Positions 32,801 through 44,806 of a stretch of DNA of 64,000 bases are shown here, piece by piece. Below the pieces are notes generated by a model. It was not told the DNA's origin, did no database searches, and saw only the letters and a list, made by a program, of their open reading frames with translations. Made by a program: the position numbers and the translations under genes. Position 1 is the stretch's first letter. Each line of letters opens with the position of its first letter. The DNA is from Cudoniella acicularis (lineage: Eukaryota; Ascomycota; Leotiomycetes; Helotiales; Helotiaceae): contig JAAMPI010000007.1 of NCBI GenBank assembly GCA_013054445.1, positions 1 to 64,000 on the forward strand, in the 5' to 3' direction.

Positions 32801-35800
32801 AACTGGAGTTTGACCAGCATGATTCACCGCTCGGGGATCAACTCCGAGCTCAAGAATTTTTTCAAGAATTGCGAGTTGTTCCTTCTCGTAGTACGATGGC
32901 CCTTCTCTAGCAGCTTGGTGGAAAAGCGTGTTCCCGGCATAATCACATACGGAGGGATCGGCCCCTGCATCAACCAATTTGGGCAAGAAGTCGAGACCTT
33001 TGTCTTTCTCGCAGCAGTAATGTAAGACGGTCTTCCCAGTGAAGTCACGCGCGTGTATATCTGCTCCAATATCTAGCAGTGTCTGAATGTCGCATTCATA
33101 GCACATTTGATCTTTCAAACAAGAAAGCAGAACAGTGCGACCTGTATCAGTGCGACTCTCGAGGCTCGCTCCCGCTGCCATCAATATCAAAAGAGTCTCC
33201 TTGTGATCCCTCCAGTTCTTGATAGTATGTATTGGAGCTAGGCCAGCTTTATTCTTGAGCTTGGGGTCAGCACCGGCTGCTAAGAGCGCCTTGATAGCAG
33301 CATTAGACTCTGGGGTCGCTGAATATCCCAGGCCTTGGACGGCGATGTGGAGGGGCGTATCACCCTTCAAATCTTGGATATTGCAATCGGCCCCTAGCTT
33401 GACGAACATTGAAATGTACTTTTCGGACCCGACTGCACCAAACAGAGGCGTTCTCCCGTCCGATCTTCTTCGACTGTTGACGTCTATTCCGCTAGCAACA
33501 AGTGACTTGATGGCGTTGTCGAGGTGACATGGCATTAGATGCAATGCTGTTGACCCATCTTTTGTGAGGATTGATGAATCTGCGCCATTTGCAAACATGT
33601 ATTGGACAATCTCTTGGGATGTCTTAGTTGGCATTTTTTGACACCCGTTCAAAATTTTATGAAATGCGGTTTGTCCGTTGCGGTCTTTCTCGTTCAGGTT
33701 ACACCCCGCATCCACTAAAATCTTCAAAATTTCAAAAGAATCTTCCGGCGAAGCTGTAATCGGTACCGGATAACCAGTCGAAAACTGGAGAAACGTTTGA
33801 AAAGGTGTAGAGCTCACCGACGGTCGATGATCACCAAGGCCGCTAAAAAAGAAATTATATCCGTCATTTAGCGCCAACTTGACATCGGCACCATGAGCAA
33901 TTAAATTTCTGATGCTGACCAAGTCGTGACTCCATGCTGCTATATGGATGGCAGTTTCGTTTTCTACGACCCGGTTGACGTCGACTTTGGAGTTTTCGAG
34001 AATGTAGGCTGCTGTTTCCGCCTTCCCGTACTGCAATGCCCACAAAAGTGCCTTGCTGAGAGATTCGTCGTCTAGATACGGAAAAAATTCTGGCACGGTC
34101 TCGGTATGACCATATTCACAGGCATATTGAAGGGGAGTGACGCCTGTGTCATGCCTACATAAAAGTTAGCTGCTGTCCTTTTCGGGATGGGGATGAAGCA
34201 TCATCCTAATGTAGGAAATTGAGAGAAGAGAAAGGAATAGGTCGTTTACCGAGCGTTTCCACACCAATTCCCGGGATGGTCATGAGTCCTCCTCTCCAGC
34301 GGGCTAACTCCCGCCTTAAGAAGGGCTCTAACAACCTTCTTCCGATTTGCACAAGCAGCAAGATGTATTGGCGTATATCCGGAATATTCATCCTTACACA
34401 TCTCCGCCCCATGCTTCAAGAGCTCCTCGACCACTTCTTCAAACCCATTGCTTGCCGCAAGATGGAGAGGCGTTCTCTGTTTTCGATCCTGGAAGTTTGC
34501 ATCATGACCTGCCTCAAGCAAGTGCTTTGTGTAGAACGCCAAGCCGGAAAAGGCTGCAATATGCAGAGCGGATGTTTTATTGGCTGCGGATTTTGGGTCG
34601 GTAATTTCAATGTATGCTGCAAAGATAGGGGATTTCGAGTCGAGTAATAAGCCCAGGAGTTGGAAAAGATCTTCATCGTCTTTCTCGCACTTTAATGCGT
34701 GATAGGCCCAATTTTTGGTTGCGTAATCAAGAAATGGATGTGTCAATCTGGCGACGTTAAAGTTGTTTTGCTGATCTGTGGTGGTGCTTTTAATGGTCTC
34801 CCAATCAGACAGTCCATCCGAGAGTAGGTAGTCGATGCATGTCTTTGCAATATCCAAATGCGCGTCCTTAGATTCGATATAAGAAAATTCTAACAAGCTC
34901 CCTATGCATGTTTCAAAGTCAGTATCAATTTACTTAAACGTCATGAGATTTTCTATCCCACGGGTTGGGCAGGTTCGAGAAGGGGTAGAGCCTCTTTTGA
35001 AATAAATTAAGAACAGATATACATATAAAAGATTTATACTAACCAGCTTTTTGCAGACTTGTAAGGTACTCGGTCAGCGAATGATGTATAATTGACACAG
35101 TCTCGTCCTCCAGAATCTCCAACAGTGGCCCACAAGCCGTTCTAACAATCGATTTTGTACCCAACGTCGAAGGAGGAACATCTGGCGCAAATTGAGTTCG
35201 AGGACTTTTGCGAACAAAATCCACCAACGTGGACAACTCAAGTAAACGAAGCGGCCTTGAAGAATGAGTCACGCATTTGAGTATAAAAAGCTGTAGATCT
35301 TGTGGTGTACCTGAGCGAGCGGAATGATCGAAAAGCATTTTAGTGTACATGTCACCCAGCCCACTGGGTAATCCTTCGAGGGCAATTTGGAGGCTCTGAA
35401 TGTCAGTGAATCCTGCTTCTAAGATTTCATCTAACATTAGTCGAGTGTAGAGAAATAACCCTTGCGATTTCCTGCCCAAAAAATCTTCAATGGCTACTCT
35501 GGCTTCGCTGGGAAAGTGGGTAGAGTGTAATCGCTCCCTGATATATATGGCGATATCGCGATCCACCAGCTGAGGCCGTAGAGAAAGCTGAATGATATGG
35601 GGATTTGAGAGGACTTTCTCGATATGAGGCAGCGGTCGACTAGTAACAAGCAGCTTGATGGAAGAAGATTTCTCTTGTCCTAGACGAACGAGTTTGCGCA
35701 TGAAATCTTCGTTTCCACTATCCATTTCGTCGAGAGCATCAACAACACAATAAGTGCGAGAGCAACTTGCCATTGCGGACAAGGCGATCTCCCAGAGTTC

Positions 35801-36295
35801 ATCAAGGGCTAAGGTTTCGAGGCTTCGTCTCTGATTAAGAAGCTCTTTTAACTTCTTCTGAAGAGGGGGTGAAAATCTTAGGAGCTGTGCAAGCCAATCC
35901 CGGATCAAGGCTTGGGGGGTACGATTTGTTGCTATTATTTGACGGAAGAAGAAGCTCAACACGGGGACATTCTCTTTAGCAGTAAGCAATGAGGCGACAT
36001 GAGCAGCAACGACAGATTTGCCAGCACCAGCAGTGGCCTTAATCCATAAGGCGCCACGATCTGAATTGAGCCATTCCTGGTACTGGCCACTTTCCTGTAT
36101 CCACACACCAGTTCCTGGAACATACGAGGCGAGATGTTTGTTATACTCGCTGGAATCTGCCGTATAGTCTGTAGGCTGCAACCACTTAAGAATTTGATCG
36201 ATAGTTCCAGAGGATTGTGGAAGAAGCCCCGCGGCGTTGAAATCGGCTAGATCTTGGTCCTCGAGAACCACGAAGTCTTGATCGTCATGCACCAT
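29818..36295 (-). CDS. Giant NACHT-ankyrin (NLR-like) protein
   Basis: Three exons on the minus strand: 36295-35044, 34901-34250, 34154-29818, with introns 34902-35043 and 34155-34249. The ATG at 36293-36295 is in CACCATGG context. The summed length gives 2079 residues only if one G of the seven-G run (complement of 30082-30088) is removed; otherwise the frame stops about 90 residues early. A short N-terminus is followed by NACHT with Walker A (ATAGAGKS, about residue 95), a Walker B-like YCVVDALDEM and LLVTSRPLPH. A winged-helix-like region follows, then roughly 30 ankyrin repeats from about residue 540 to the end. NACHT-ankyrin STAND proteins are the fungal counterparts of NLR immune receptors, the ankyrins sensing and the NACHT oligomerising on nucleotide exchange. 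There is no classical death domain at the N-terminus. Confidence 0.85.
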
Positions 36296-36489
36296 GGTGT
36301 GAGAGTGCGACAACGAATACAAATAAGTGCGGCGTCTTTGCAGATGACTTCAAGAGTGTTGCTGTTCCTCTTTCGTGGATTGTACACTACGATAATTAAA
36401 AAGAGAAAGTAGATAAGCGTCTTGTAAGTTTCGTTGTGACTAGGCAGCAGTTGCAACAGTTGGCTGCAGCCTGCTCGGACCCCTCCTTT

Positions 36490-36760
36490 CTTGCTACGCC
36501 TCTATTACGGAGACCTAGTAATACTCAACACGTAATTCGTTTCACGTAAAATAAAAACAATATAGTAATATAACCTTACTAATTAAGCTTACTTATAATA
36601 AAAAAATAAATATGAAATATATTATTATAAAAGATTTAAATATAAAAATTTGAAGTTTTTTAAAGTTTTTAATAATTTAAATTTATTTAAATATATTTTT
36701 AAATAATTTCATATATCCTGAGTTTATTCATTAGTTAACCATTTACTAAAACCGCGCGGG
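36490..36760. other. Very AT-rich block
   Basis: Almost pure A/T sequence at 36540-36720 with TAAATATA-like runs, typical of an old RIP-mutated repeat. It has no coding sign. It separates the NACHT-ankyrin promoter from the next fragment. The remaining bases to 37009 also hold no gene. Confidence 0.6.
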
Positions 36761-37009
36761 AGAAAATAGGAGATAACCCGAAGAGATGTATAATATATAT
36801 TGCTCGAGTTAATAAGCGTAGAGCGAAGGGAAATGAAAGAAGCCTTGATAAAGTCGCTAGTGGATTAAAATAAACCATTTCCAATATGAAATGTAACCGA
36901 ATCTCCCCCGCCCTACCCCTCTATCTCCTCCCCACCTTTCAACCATCTAAACCCAAACCAAACACCGTACCCGACGCTCTAACATCTACAAAGCGGTATT
37001 AACGAAGAG

Positions 37010-37690
37010 CTACGTTAAGGTAATCGTCGCATCGTCCAGAGACAATGAAATCGCGTGGCTACTCTGAAAACAAGAAGTATCGATAGAAACGTGATCCGCT
37101 CCGGTGCCAACGAAACCCAACGAGAACTCGCCCAACTAGTAGTTGGCGCACTAGATGTAGACTGTGCAATGTGATCATTGATATCTGAATAAACCTGCAT
37201 TATCAAAACACACTCCGCAAAGTCGGGTACACCAAGGCCGTGTCTCGCCCAGATGTTGAAGTCATAGTCCTGCCCAGCTGTCGTTGTTGCTGGCACTTGG
37301 TTCCACATTGAAAATGCACCCGTCCCAGTGGGGATCGCTATGTCGAAATAACTAAAAGGGGCAGTACAAACTCTGTTTAGTATATATATAAAAACAAATA
37401 TTGCAATGCGGTTGTTGTAATCTGTGCAAGCCGTGGCTCCACTTGCTTGTTTGAAGAAAGGATAGGCATATAGGATATGGGGACTGAAAATGAAGGAGAA
37501 CTTACTTGCTCCCTGAGTGTGTACCCGGCGAGGAAAAAATGCCTCTAGAAGCAGTACCGAATGGGTGGGCGTCCAAGGTATAAGGGTCGAGGTACCAACC
37601 ATCAGCGGGGTTTGGGTTGGTTTCAAAGCCGCCGTTCGCTATTGTCGTAATGCAGTCGATCCTATTGAACCAAATCTGTTGCAAGATGCA
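37010..37690 (-). pseudogene. Fragment of a secreted-type beta-sandwich (carbohydrate-binding-like) protein
   Basis: On the minus strand a frame without ATG reads IANGGFETNPNPADGWYLDP, a typical opening of fungal beta-sandwich or CBM-like domains, and SSPGTHSGS before a 154-base intron (37352-37505, GTAAGT...TTTAG). The next exon gives YFDIAIP, SMWNQVPATTTAGQDYDFNIW and a Cys-containing strand. Near 37135 the frame must shift to reach GTGADHVSIDTSCF and the end at TAG 37010-37012. The signal peptide and first part are absent. The pattern NGGFE...W...HSGS...FS-WNQ...Y-F-IW fits a ligand-binding jelly-roll, but the family is not certain. Confidence 0.5.
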
Positions 37691-37699
37691 GCGAAGACA

Positions 37700-38988
37700 C
37701 AGCAGAGAAATTCAAGCTCCAAAATTTCCGAACCAGCGGCTCACCCATTTTTTCAACTTGCTAGAGCCGCAAAGTAACCACTTCCAAAAACGAAGCCCTT
37801 GCCGTAATAGGAAAGGTAATCGTAGCTTAACCGTGCGGCTGCTGACGCTGTTGCCATGCCCATGACGTCGGTAAACGCTCAGCTTGCCAGTTTGGATGCT
37901 TTGCCCCTGAATCAGTCTGTTTCGAAGATTCTTCCACTCTATAAGGTGTACACGTAATAGGTCTTCTTGATAAAGCGGTGACAACCTGTTTCTTCCTTTG
38001 AAAACTTTCGGATTTAAAAAAGAATCGATAGTTGTTAGCCGCCTATATATTTGAACACGAATATATACCTGGGAATAATAAACTAAGTTACTCACTATAG
38101 AAAGCCTTAATCCTAGATGAAGGCAGATAAAGTCTTTTATATTTCTCAAAGGGATATTAGTTGATACGGTTCAGGAATAGAAAAGAGTTTAGCTCCTGAA
38201 TCGATACCCCTAGACTCAGGATTAATTTTCCCTTTCGCTGGTTCCGTTTTAGTCTCCGGATGTGAGCAACTGCTGCTTTAACCTGAGCTGAGGGCGAGCA
38301 GAGCCTAAGCATGCCTGAGTATATCCCACACCATACATCTCTTTTACCCGCAGATCTTCCCCATTCCAAGATTCTCTCTCATTCGTAGTCCTTCTTATTC
38401 TTAGCCCTTCATCTCACATCCCTGATTCCAATATTCTCCTTCGGTTTCACACAAGCCTCCAAGTCAGTTCGTGAAAATGAGATTCGTTAGGCGCTTTTCC
38501 CTCCAAACTATCTACTTATTCAGGGAAAGTGGGAGAAGTCCCAGCAACTTCAAAAGATTTTACGACGTATAATATAGTCGATGAATAGTTGAAGCAGATG
38601 GTGGCTGCTGTCCATGTGCTTGCCTTGCTTCTGCATGGGGGAGGAGGGTGCTGAGCGGCCTCGGGACACGGCGTGCGTGGTCAGCGAGTCGAGTCACGGT
38701 GTTTGACAGTGCATTCAAAGATCCTTCCCTAAGGCACTGCATAACTAACAACTCTGACCACGAAACTCTTTTATATCATTAAGAATAAATTCTTTTATTG
38801 ATATATGGAAATCACTCATTGTTGCAGTCAGTGGGTGAGATGTGCGAGATGTGCTAGCCTAGCCACGTGACCACGCACTTTTCTCGTGACACTCATACTT
38901 CTGGTTATATGTAGCTTGGACTCGAAATCAGACTCTTACTCCTTTAAATGATTGACCAGTGAATGTATTTTCAACAGTACCGTTGTCT
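37700..38988. other. Intergenic, no supported gene
   Basis: No gene supported. At about 38271-38330 there is a run of CCTGAG/GAGC motifs similar to the inner part of the NLR-unit inverted repeats, possibly a decayed solo copy. 38720-38960 lies downstream of the MBL gene. Confidence 0.35.
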
Positions 38989-40074
38989 CTAAAGCTTCTC
39001 ATCGGCTCTCTCATCAACCGCTTCCTTGAAATCCTTCAAAAACACCCACCTACCCTTCTCAATCCAACCCTTCTTCAAGAAATCGTTTGCATACTTCGGA
39101 AACGTCTCGACTACATCTTTCAAGTGGTAATCGTGTGTAATCACGACAAGAGTGTTTCCGCTGCCATCGGCTTCGATGACCTTGTTTACTGTCTCTTCGG
39201 CGGCGTCTGGATCACCAAACAGCATCCCAGGCCGTGCCACGCCGTAGAAGGGCTTTGTCGTTTTTCCGTCGCGTAGGATGGATTTGAACAGCGCTCCAGG
39301 GCACGGCACCGCACTGCCGAGATGGAACGGATGCGGTGATATCGCGTCAGGCAATGGGTGGTACCTGGATGGCCGCATTTCGGCGCTATGGTGGCAGGTG
39401 TCCGCGCCCATGAGGATGAAACTGTCCGGGTTGGTTGTCACTCTCGCGAGAGCGTTGACATGGCCCACTGTGTGGCCTGGCGCATCTAGAATATAAAAGC
39501 TGCCGTCACCAAAGTAGTCGATTGCAGGGAAGGGCCCGACTTTGACGCCGGAATCGGTGAAGCCCAGTTCGCGGAGTTCGCGGCCGGCGAAGTCGGAGTC
39601 TAGAACGGGAGATTCTGGATTTGTTGGGTAGCCAGGTGTGAAGAGCTGCTTGAAGCCCGGCCCTACCAGGAGCGCTGTGCTCGTTGGGAACCTGCTAGGG
39701 TCACCAATGTGGTCCCAATGCCAGTGGCTCCAAATAATGCTCTCGATCCCGCCCGCCTTGACCCCGCCCTCCTCGAGGATGGTTCTGACATCTTTTTCGA
39801 CGCTGCATATGGTCCCGCTTTCTGTGAACCAGTTTGTAATGGCCGGGGCGAGGTTGTGGAAGTCCTTGCGTACACCCAGGTCGAAGAGTACTTTGCGGCC
39901 AGAAGACGGGTGTTCAATGAGGAACACGTAAGCGGGACACTGAAGCCAGGAGTGGCTTTTTATGGTGTGGGATACCATGCCCTCCGTGGGGACACGGATG
40001 GAGGACGTGGAGTCGATGATGCGGACATTAACAATTGAGGGAGAAGCTGGGACGGAGAAGTTTGATAATGGCAT
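38989..40074 (-). CDS. Metallo-beta-lactamase-fold hydrolase (lactonase-like)
   Basis: Intron-less minus-strand ORF. The ATG at 40072-40074 starts a protein of about 361 residues; an upstream in-frame ATG at 40195-40197 would add 41 residues without family features. The zinc motif HxHxDH is present as SHWHWDHIGD, followed by DAPGHTVGHVN (third His) and GADTCHH (bridging Asp), then a C-terminal THDYH. The family includes N-acyl-homoserine-lactone lactonases and similar hydrolases, and fungal members act on lactones or thioesters. The substrate is not deducible. It starts about 305 bases from a divergent SDR gene, so shared control is likely. Confidence 0.85.
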   Translation of the reverse strand: MPLSNFSVPASPSIVNVRIIDSTSSIRVPTEGMVSHTIKSHSWLQCPAYVFLIEHPSSGRKVLFDLGVRKDFHNLAPAITNWFTESGTICSVEKDVRTILEEGGVKAGGIESIIWSHWHWDHIGDPSRFPTSTALLVGPGFKQLFTPGYPTNPESPVLDSDFAGRELRELGFTDSGVKVGPFPAIDYFGDGSFYILDAPGHTVGHVNALARVTTNPDSFILMGADTCHHSAEMRPSRYHPLPDAISPHPFHLGSAVPCPGALFKSILRDGKTTKPFYGVARPGMLFGDPDAAEETVNKVIEADGSGNTLVVITHDYHLKDVVETFPKYANDFLKKGWIEKGRWVFLKDFKEAVDERADEKL

Positions 40075-40379
40075 GCTTGCTGCTTCAGATGCTAACGTGG
40101 GAATTGATTCTCTAAAGTCTAGGGATAGGGTTGAAACTTTGGCGCTGTCTTGAATCCTGAGGTGATGGAAAGGAGAGCTGTACATAAGAGTGATCATCCG
40201 ACAAATCAGTTGCTGGGATATATGCCGATGTCTGAAATGGAATTCGGCAGTCGGCTTTCCTGAGCCGAGATTGAATGCAAGGCACCATACATCGCACCTG
40301 GCTGCTTGCTGCTTGGGATATAAAGCGAATCTTGCACTTCAGGTTGAATATTGGAAATTGTTTGATTGCAGATACCATA
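40075..40379. promoter_or_regulatory. Bidirectional promoter between MBL hydrolase and SDR genes
   Basis: The only gap between two divergent, intact genes. A pyrimidine-poor stretch with no ORF of its own, apart from the optional N-extension of the MBL gene. No TATA box or operator can be named with confidence. Confidence 0.5.
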
Positions 40380-41405
40380 ATGTCTATTCGCACAGCTCTT
40401 GTCACCGGATCCGCGAACGGCATTGGTCGTGCCATCGCGTTGCGCCTCGCACAAGATGGTTTCCAGTTGGCCATCAACGATTTGGCCAGCCAGGAAGCCA
40501 GGCTCAGGGAGCTGCAGCATGAGATTGAGCTGAAAGGTATGTCTCCCGTCTTCGAAACGGACTTGGGCTGAAGCAAATCGCAGGCAAAAGATGTGTCGTC
40601 CTTCTTGCCGATGTCAGCAGCGAAGACGACGTTGCAAACATGGTGCAAAATACAGTCCAGATGCTCGGTGGGCTTGATGTGAGTGACTGTTGAGCAGCCA
40701 GTGCTAGACGGAGAATTGACCAAGAACTATGTTTGAAGGTGATGATTGCTAATGCCGGGATCATTCTCGTCAAATCACTCCTTGAAATCAGTGCAAGCGA
40801 ATGGGATAGAATCCAAGCAGTAAGCCCTTCTGTCGTGATTTTCTCTTAGGAGATGGATCCTAAAAGAAAGCAAGATCAACGTTCGAGGGGTATTCCTGTG
40901 TTACAAGCATGCAGGCCTAGAAATGATTAAGCAGGGCCGTGGTGGAAAGATAATTGGCGCATGCTCCATTTCAGGTTATCGGCCGGTAAGATGCGAGAAA
41001 CTGACAACCGTCCAGTCTCCGCAGACGCCCGCATATTCGGTCAGCAAGTGGGCCATTCGCGGGCTCACGCAGGTTGCTGCAATGGATCTGGCACGGCACG
41101 GGATAACCGTCAATGCATATTGCCCAGGAATGGTCCGTACCGACATGTGGGAGACGATCGACAGCAGTCTTGCTACTCAAATGGGAATTCCCAAGGGAGT
41201 AGTGTTTGAGAAGGCTGTGGCAAGCCGCATTGCATCTAAGCGGGCTCAGGTATGTCGGCGGCCTTGGCTGGGTCGACAACGTTAACTGACGACGGCGCAG
41301 ACTCCTGACGACATTTCTGGCTTGGTTAACTTCTTGGCGGGTAAGGACTCGGACCAGATCACGGGGCAGAGCTTGATCGTGGATGGAGGAATGGTGTTTT
41401 CCTAA
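40380..41405 (+). CDS. Short-chain dehydrogenase/reductase (acetoin/diacetyl-reductase-like)
   Basis: Five exons: 40380-40536, 40584-40678, 40739-40819, 40875-41249, 41301-41405, with introns of 47, 60, 55 and 51 bases, all GT-AG. 270 residues. Rossmann motif [10 protein letters not shown] at residues 9-18, [14 protein letters not shown], catalytic Ser in SISGY, and YSVSK (Tyr/Lys) after an insert, then [13 protein letters not shown]. It ends [13 protein letters not shown], as in acetoin/diacetyl reductases and butanediol dehydrogenases. The 30- or 39-base GT-AG stretch at 40986 is in frame and could be a further very short intron. NAD(P)H-dependent reduction of a small ketone is inferred. 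Divergent from the MBL hydrolase. Confidence 0.85.
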
Positions 41406-41926
41406 GGGGTTGAGAGTGATGCGAGATTGGGTTCTGTGTGACTTTAGACATTAGGTAACCTTAAGCTATCTGACTGGAGTTCGCATGGGGTCGCTGGTTA
41501 GAGAAGCCGAGGCTGCGAATTGAAGTCCATGTTATCAAACCAAAGGCACTTCTGCTCGTGTGTCAGTGTGAATCAGCGCGTGGGCGTAAGGATGGAAGAA
41601 GTGAAGTGAGGTCGATGATGTGGCCGAACCGAGCGCCGAGTGCCGAGCCGAGCGGCCCACGCTCTCCTCTTCCCTCCCCTCCCCAGCTCGCCCCGCTGGG
41701 GCCCCAGTTTCCAAGCCGACAACCCGAAAGCAATCATCATCGATCACGCATTATTTCCCTCGCACGCTGCATTTCCCCGCATTCCAAAGTTTCGTCTTGT
41801 GAACACACGTGGCGGCCGGGAAGCCGCGGCAGGAAGATGGGTACTACCTACACGGTACCGTACTCAAAATTTCTATACCTAAGTCGTACCGTTCTTCTTT
41901 CTAGCCCAACGAGCGTGAACGTTGCC

Positions 41927-42629
41927 ATGAATGAATCCAGAACACGAGCTCGACTAGTCTGCACCAGGTGTCATGAACGCAAGGTGCGCAAGTCACCTCC
42001 ATTTGGACTTCCCCCAGAGGCGATTGTGTCCATCCGACTCCTCACCACCCCGACAAATCAACATGACGAAGCAGCCTCCATCCGATATCGTCGGCGTCTG
42101 ACGCCTCCTTACTTGCGAGTTCTATGAGCCCTCGTCTTCGACAAACGTCGTCCAGCCTCTTGGGCCGTCTCCGTCTAGTCGCTTCGTCATAACCCACGGC
42201 GGCTACACATCCTGCATTATAACGTCTCCAGAGGCTAGTGCGCCGATCTCGACAAGCTGGGTGCAGGCATCCCCCGAAGAGATTGCGAGGGTGGCGCGTA
42301 CCATGACGGCTTATTGCGGGCCATATCAGGCATGGGAGGAGAACAATGAGACGTTCTTCGCAACAAGTGTCGAGATTAGTCTGAATCCGGAGTGGATTGG
42401 AGGGGAGCAAGTACGACGGTGGGCAGTAAGAAAGGAGCTAGGAAGAGTGCTGCTGACGTTGAGGCCGGTTCAGGAGTTTGAGTTACCGGTAAGTACTACA
42501 TAAAGTGGTTTGTTCTCGACTTGCTTATGGCTGGTATGGTTGACCGTGAGGTAGAATGGAATGAAACTCTTAGCGAAGCTGGAATGGGAGAAGATAGCTG
42601 AGTGCAATATACGATCAGCGAATCTCTAG
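41927..42629 (+). pseudogene. Possible Zn2Cys6 regulator remnant
   Basis: The ATG at 41927 encodes a basic start ending CTRCHERK, the first half of a fungal Zn2Cys6 cluster, where such genes often carry an intron. The remaining cysteines are not found downstream. A frame open from about 42102 to 42488 and continuing after a 66-base intron (42489-42554) to TAG 42627 gives about 150 residues, including PEEIARVARTMTAYCGPYQ and a helical C-terminus. Whether these belong together is uncertain. The gene would sit beside the MBL/SDR pair, where a cluster regulator is common. 41406-41926 and 42630-43042 hold nothing supported. Confidence 0.35.
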
Positions 42630-43042
42630 GATGGGGCCGCAAGTTGGTAGAGCATGCCGGAGGAAGCGTGGAAGTAGCCTGTCATAACTGAAAGGAATAG
42701 AAATAAGAGGTTGTGGAGGTTAGCAGCGTTTGCAGGAAGCTATTGATAATTCCCCCCCAAAGTCTCGATCATCATTGGAATCATTATCTTGCTAGGTCAC
42801 CTCCACCTTCCCCATCCGACTTCCTCTTTGGAGACATTAGGAGCCTCTTGCTGCGTTTCATCACCGCATTTGAATGATTTTACTACTACTATCAATAAAT
42901 CACAACGAGTATATGTTTTAAGCTCAAAATTTGAGGACAGTAATATAAAGTAGAGGGATTCGAAACTTGCTCGCATTTTTACTTTCTCATTCAATCAAGA
43001 GCGGGGATTCACACTACCTTGACTTTTACAGGGAACCCAATT

Positions 43043-44134
43043 TTACAAGTTCGCAAATCGACTATTTGACGAGCTTGCCGTGGGCTTTTTCTCAAACGAA
43101 CTCCAGTCGTACAACTTCAACGATTCCTCGACACTGAGAAGTCCCTTCTTGTCCTCGTCACTCAAGAAGTCCATCCCTTCCACTAATGTGATGCCCTCCC
43201 ACTTAGGTGGGCCGTGCTCAGCTGTCCATTGAAAGAATCGCCATTGTGAAGCTTGTTCCTCGCCCATGTGACCCCAAAGTCGAATGTAATCCTGCGGTGA
43301 AATTTGTACGGCAGCAGTCGATCCTTCTTCTGGCGCGATGCCAGTGACCCGTCCCCAGAGTGCAAGATACGAGTCGATAGTCAGAGTCTCAACGTTGCAT
43401 CTGACAAATGAGCCTTGAGGCGGTGGGTTTTTGATGAGCGCTCGAACAAAGATGCCTCCGTTGACGGCATGATCTCCAAAGCATGGATATGGGGTGGTAG
43501 GCGGGACTGGATACATTGTGATATACTTCTTGGCACTTGGCTTTGGAGTGGTCAGCGAACGCCCAGACAGGAAACAGATGATAGCGTGACTTACCAAATA
43601 GATAGGCCTGAAGATATCATACAGTAGTGGATTGTTCGCAAAGATGGTGAACACGGCGAAAGTAGTCTTGGCAGCGAGGTCGGGCATTTCGCTCGTGATG
43701 TGTGTAACGAAGCGTCCTTTGCCTTCAAAATGAGGACAAACAGCCTCCCCCTGCGTAATCAGGCTCGTGTGGGGGCCACAACTCAGAACGAGTCTTTGGA
43801 GTGACTGGGCTTTGGTTGCGGCGCGTGCAATTCTCTTTCCTTGTTCGAACTCCATATTTATTGACTTCTCAGGCCCCAAGTCGAAGAATGTATCGTAATA
43901 ATCGGTGAAGGCAAAGATTGCGGTGGCGCCTTGGAAAGCCCTCTCGAGGCTCTCCTCGTCGTTGAGATTGGCGGAAACCATTTCAACTCCTTTTGCGGCA
44001 AGCGCTTTCGCTTTCTGGCTCGAAGTGCTTCTCGTCGTCCCTCTAACCTTCCAGCCTGGCTCTTTGAGGAATATATCAACGACTCCTCCGCCTTGCCCTC
44101 CAGTTGCACCAATGACGACGATGAGATTCGACAT
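43043..44134 (-). CDS. NmrA-like NAD(P)-binding protein
   Basis: Minus strand from ATG 44132-44134. A 54-base GTAAGT...AAAG intron (43541-43594) keeps the frame, so the spliced product has about 345 residues and the unspliced 363. It opens with IVVIGATGGQGGGVVD, a GxxGxxG dinucleotide motif of the NmrA branch of extended SDRs, then the FAFTDYYDTFFD and RLVLSCGPHTSL blocks usual in fungal NmrA-like proteins. The SDR catalytic YxxxK is absent, so it is more likely a redox-sensing regulator or an atypical reductase than a dehydrogenase. Confidence 0.85.
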   Translation of the reverse strand: MSNLIVVIGATGGQGGGVVDIFLKEPGWKVRGTTRSTSSQKAKALAAKGVEMVSANLNDEESLERAFQGATAIFAFTDYYDTFFDLGPEKSINMEFEQGKRIARAATKAQSLQRLVLSCGPHTSLITQGEAVCPHFEGKGRFVTHITSEMPDLAAKTTFAVFTIFANNPLLYDIFRPIYLVSHAIICFLSGRSLTTPKPSAKKYITMYPVPPTTPYPCFGDHAVNGGIFVRALIKNPPPQGSFVRCNVETLTIDSYLALWGRVTGIAPEEGSTAAVQISPQDYIRLWGHMGEEQASQWRFFQWTAEHGPPKWEGITLVEGMDFLSDEDKKGLLSVEESLKLYDWSSFEKKPTASSSNSRFANL

Positions 44135-44806
44135 TGTTTGGAAAGGTTCTGGGTGTGCCTGATGGGATAGATCCTGATAGATGGTTGTATCTGCTGAAGT
44201 TCAGTTCAACACCTTTAAATAGTCTCAGAGGTATTGTTGAATCCGAGGCGCTATTATTCATTGTACGAAACCCCTCACTATCGGATGTTGAATTCCACCG
44301 TCGGGAGGTCTAATCTCACCGTCTGCAGAATTGACTGCATCGTAAGAAGAACCAAGGGAGCAAGAGAGCCGAGGATTGAGGTGAGAGAGGGGCGAAACTT
44401 CGGTCGGCAGTCGGGCGGCAGTCGGGCGGCAGTCGGCTTGCTGCCGATTCGACTTGCTGCTCTCGTCTAGACCTTCATGCTTAACCGAATAGCTTCAATG
44501 GCAGCTAGCATACCTCAAGTGATAGGGGTTATTTTGGTAGATTTTGAATGGTTTGAATCTTCCGAGGCACAATTACACGCAGGCAACTCCTCACTCGGTT
44601 CGGGCTAACTGGTGAGCTTGACAAGGAGGCCCAAGCATCGCGAGGATCAGCCGACGCGTATAACCAGAGAATCGCCCCTCTCCTTTCCCTTCTTGATTCC
44701 GTGTCTTCTATCGAGAGGACCACCTTCTATAGCTCCTTATCCCATTTACTCTTGCCCACTGTGACGGCGTACTGTACACTCTCCCGTCAAGGCGTGCTAT
44801 TTCACT
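44135..44806. other. Divergent promoter region of NmrA-like and FAD genes, with a small GC repeat
   Basis: No gene. At 44404-44436 the 11-base unit CGGCAGTCGGG is repeated three times in tandem, in front of the FAD oxidoreductase gene. It could be a protein-binding array or chance; nothing further can be read. Confidence 0.45.

Noticed and set aside
30559..34647. Several plus-strand and off-frame ORFs of 60-140 codons
   Set aside because: They are shadows of the minus-strand NACHT-ankyrin gene and have no domain of their own.
38271..38330. A third terminal repeat of the NLR-carrying unit
   Set aside because: Only the CCTGAGC-like motif is shared; the palindromic tip, hairpin and CACGTG block are absent.
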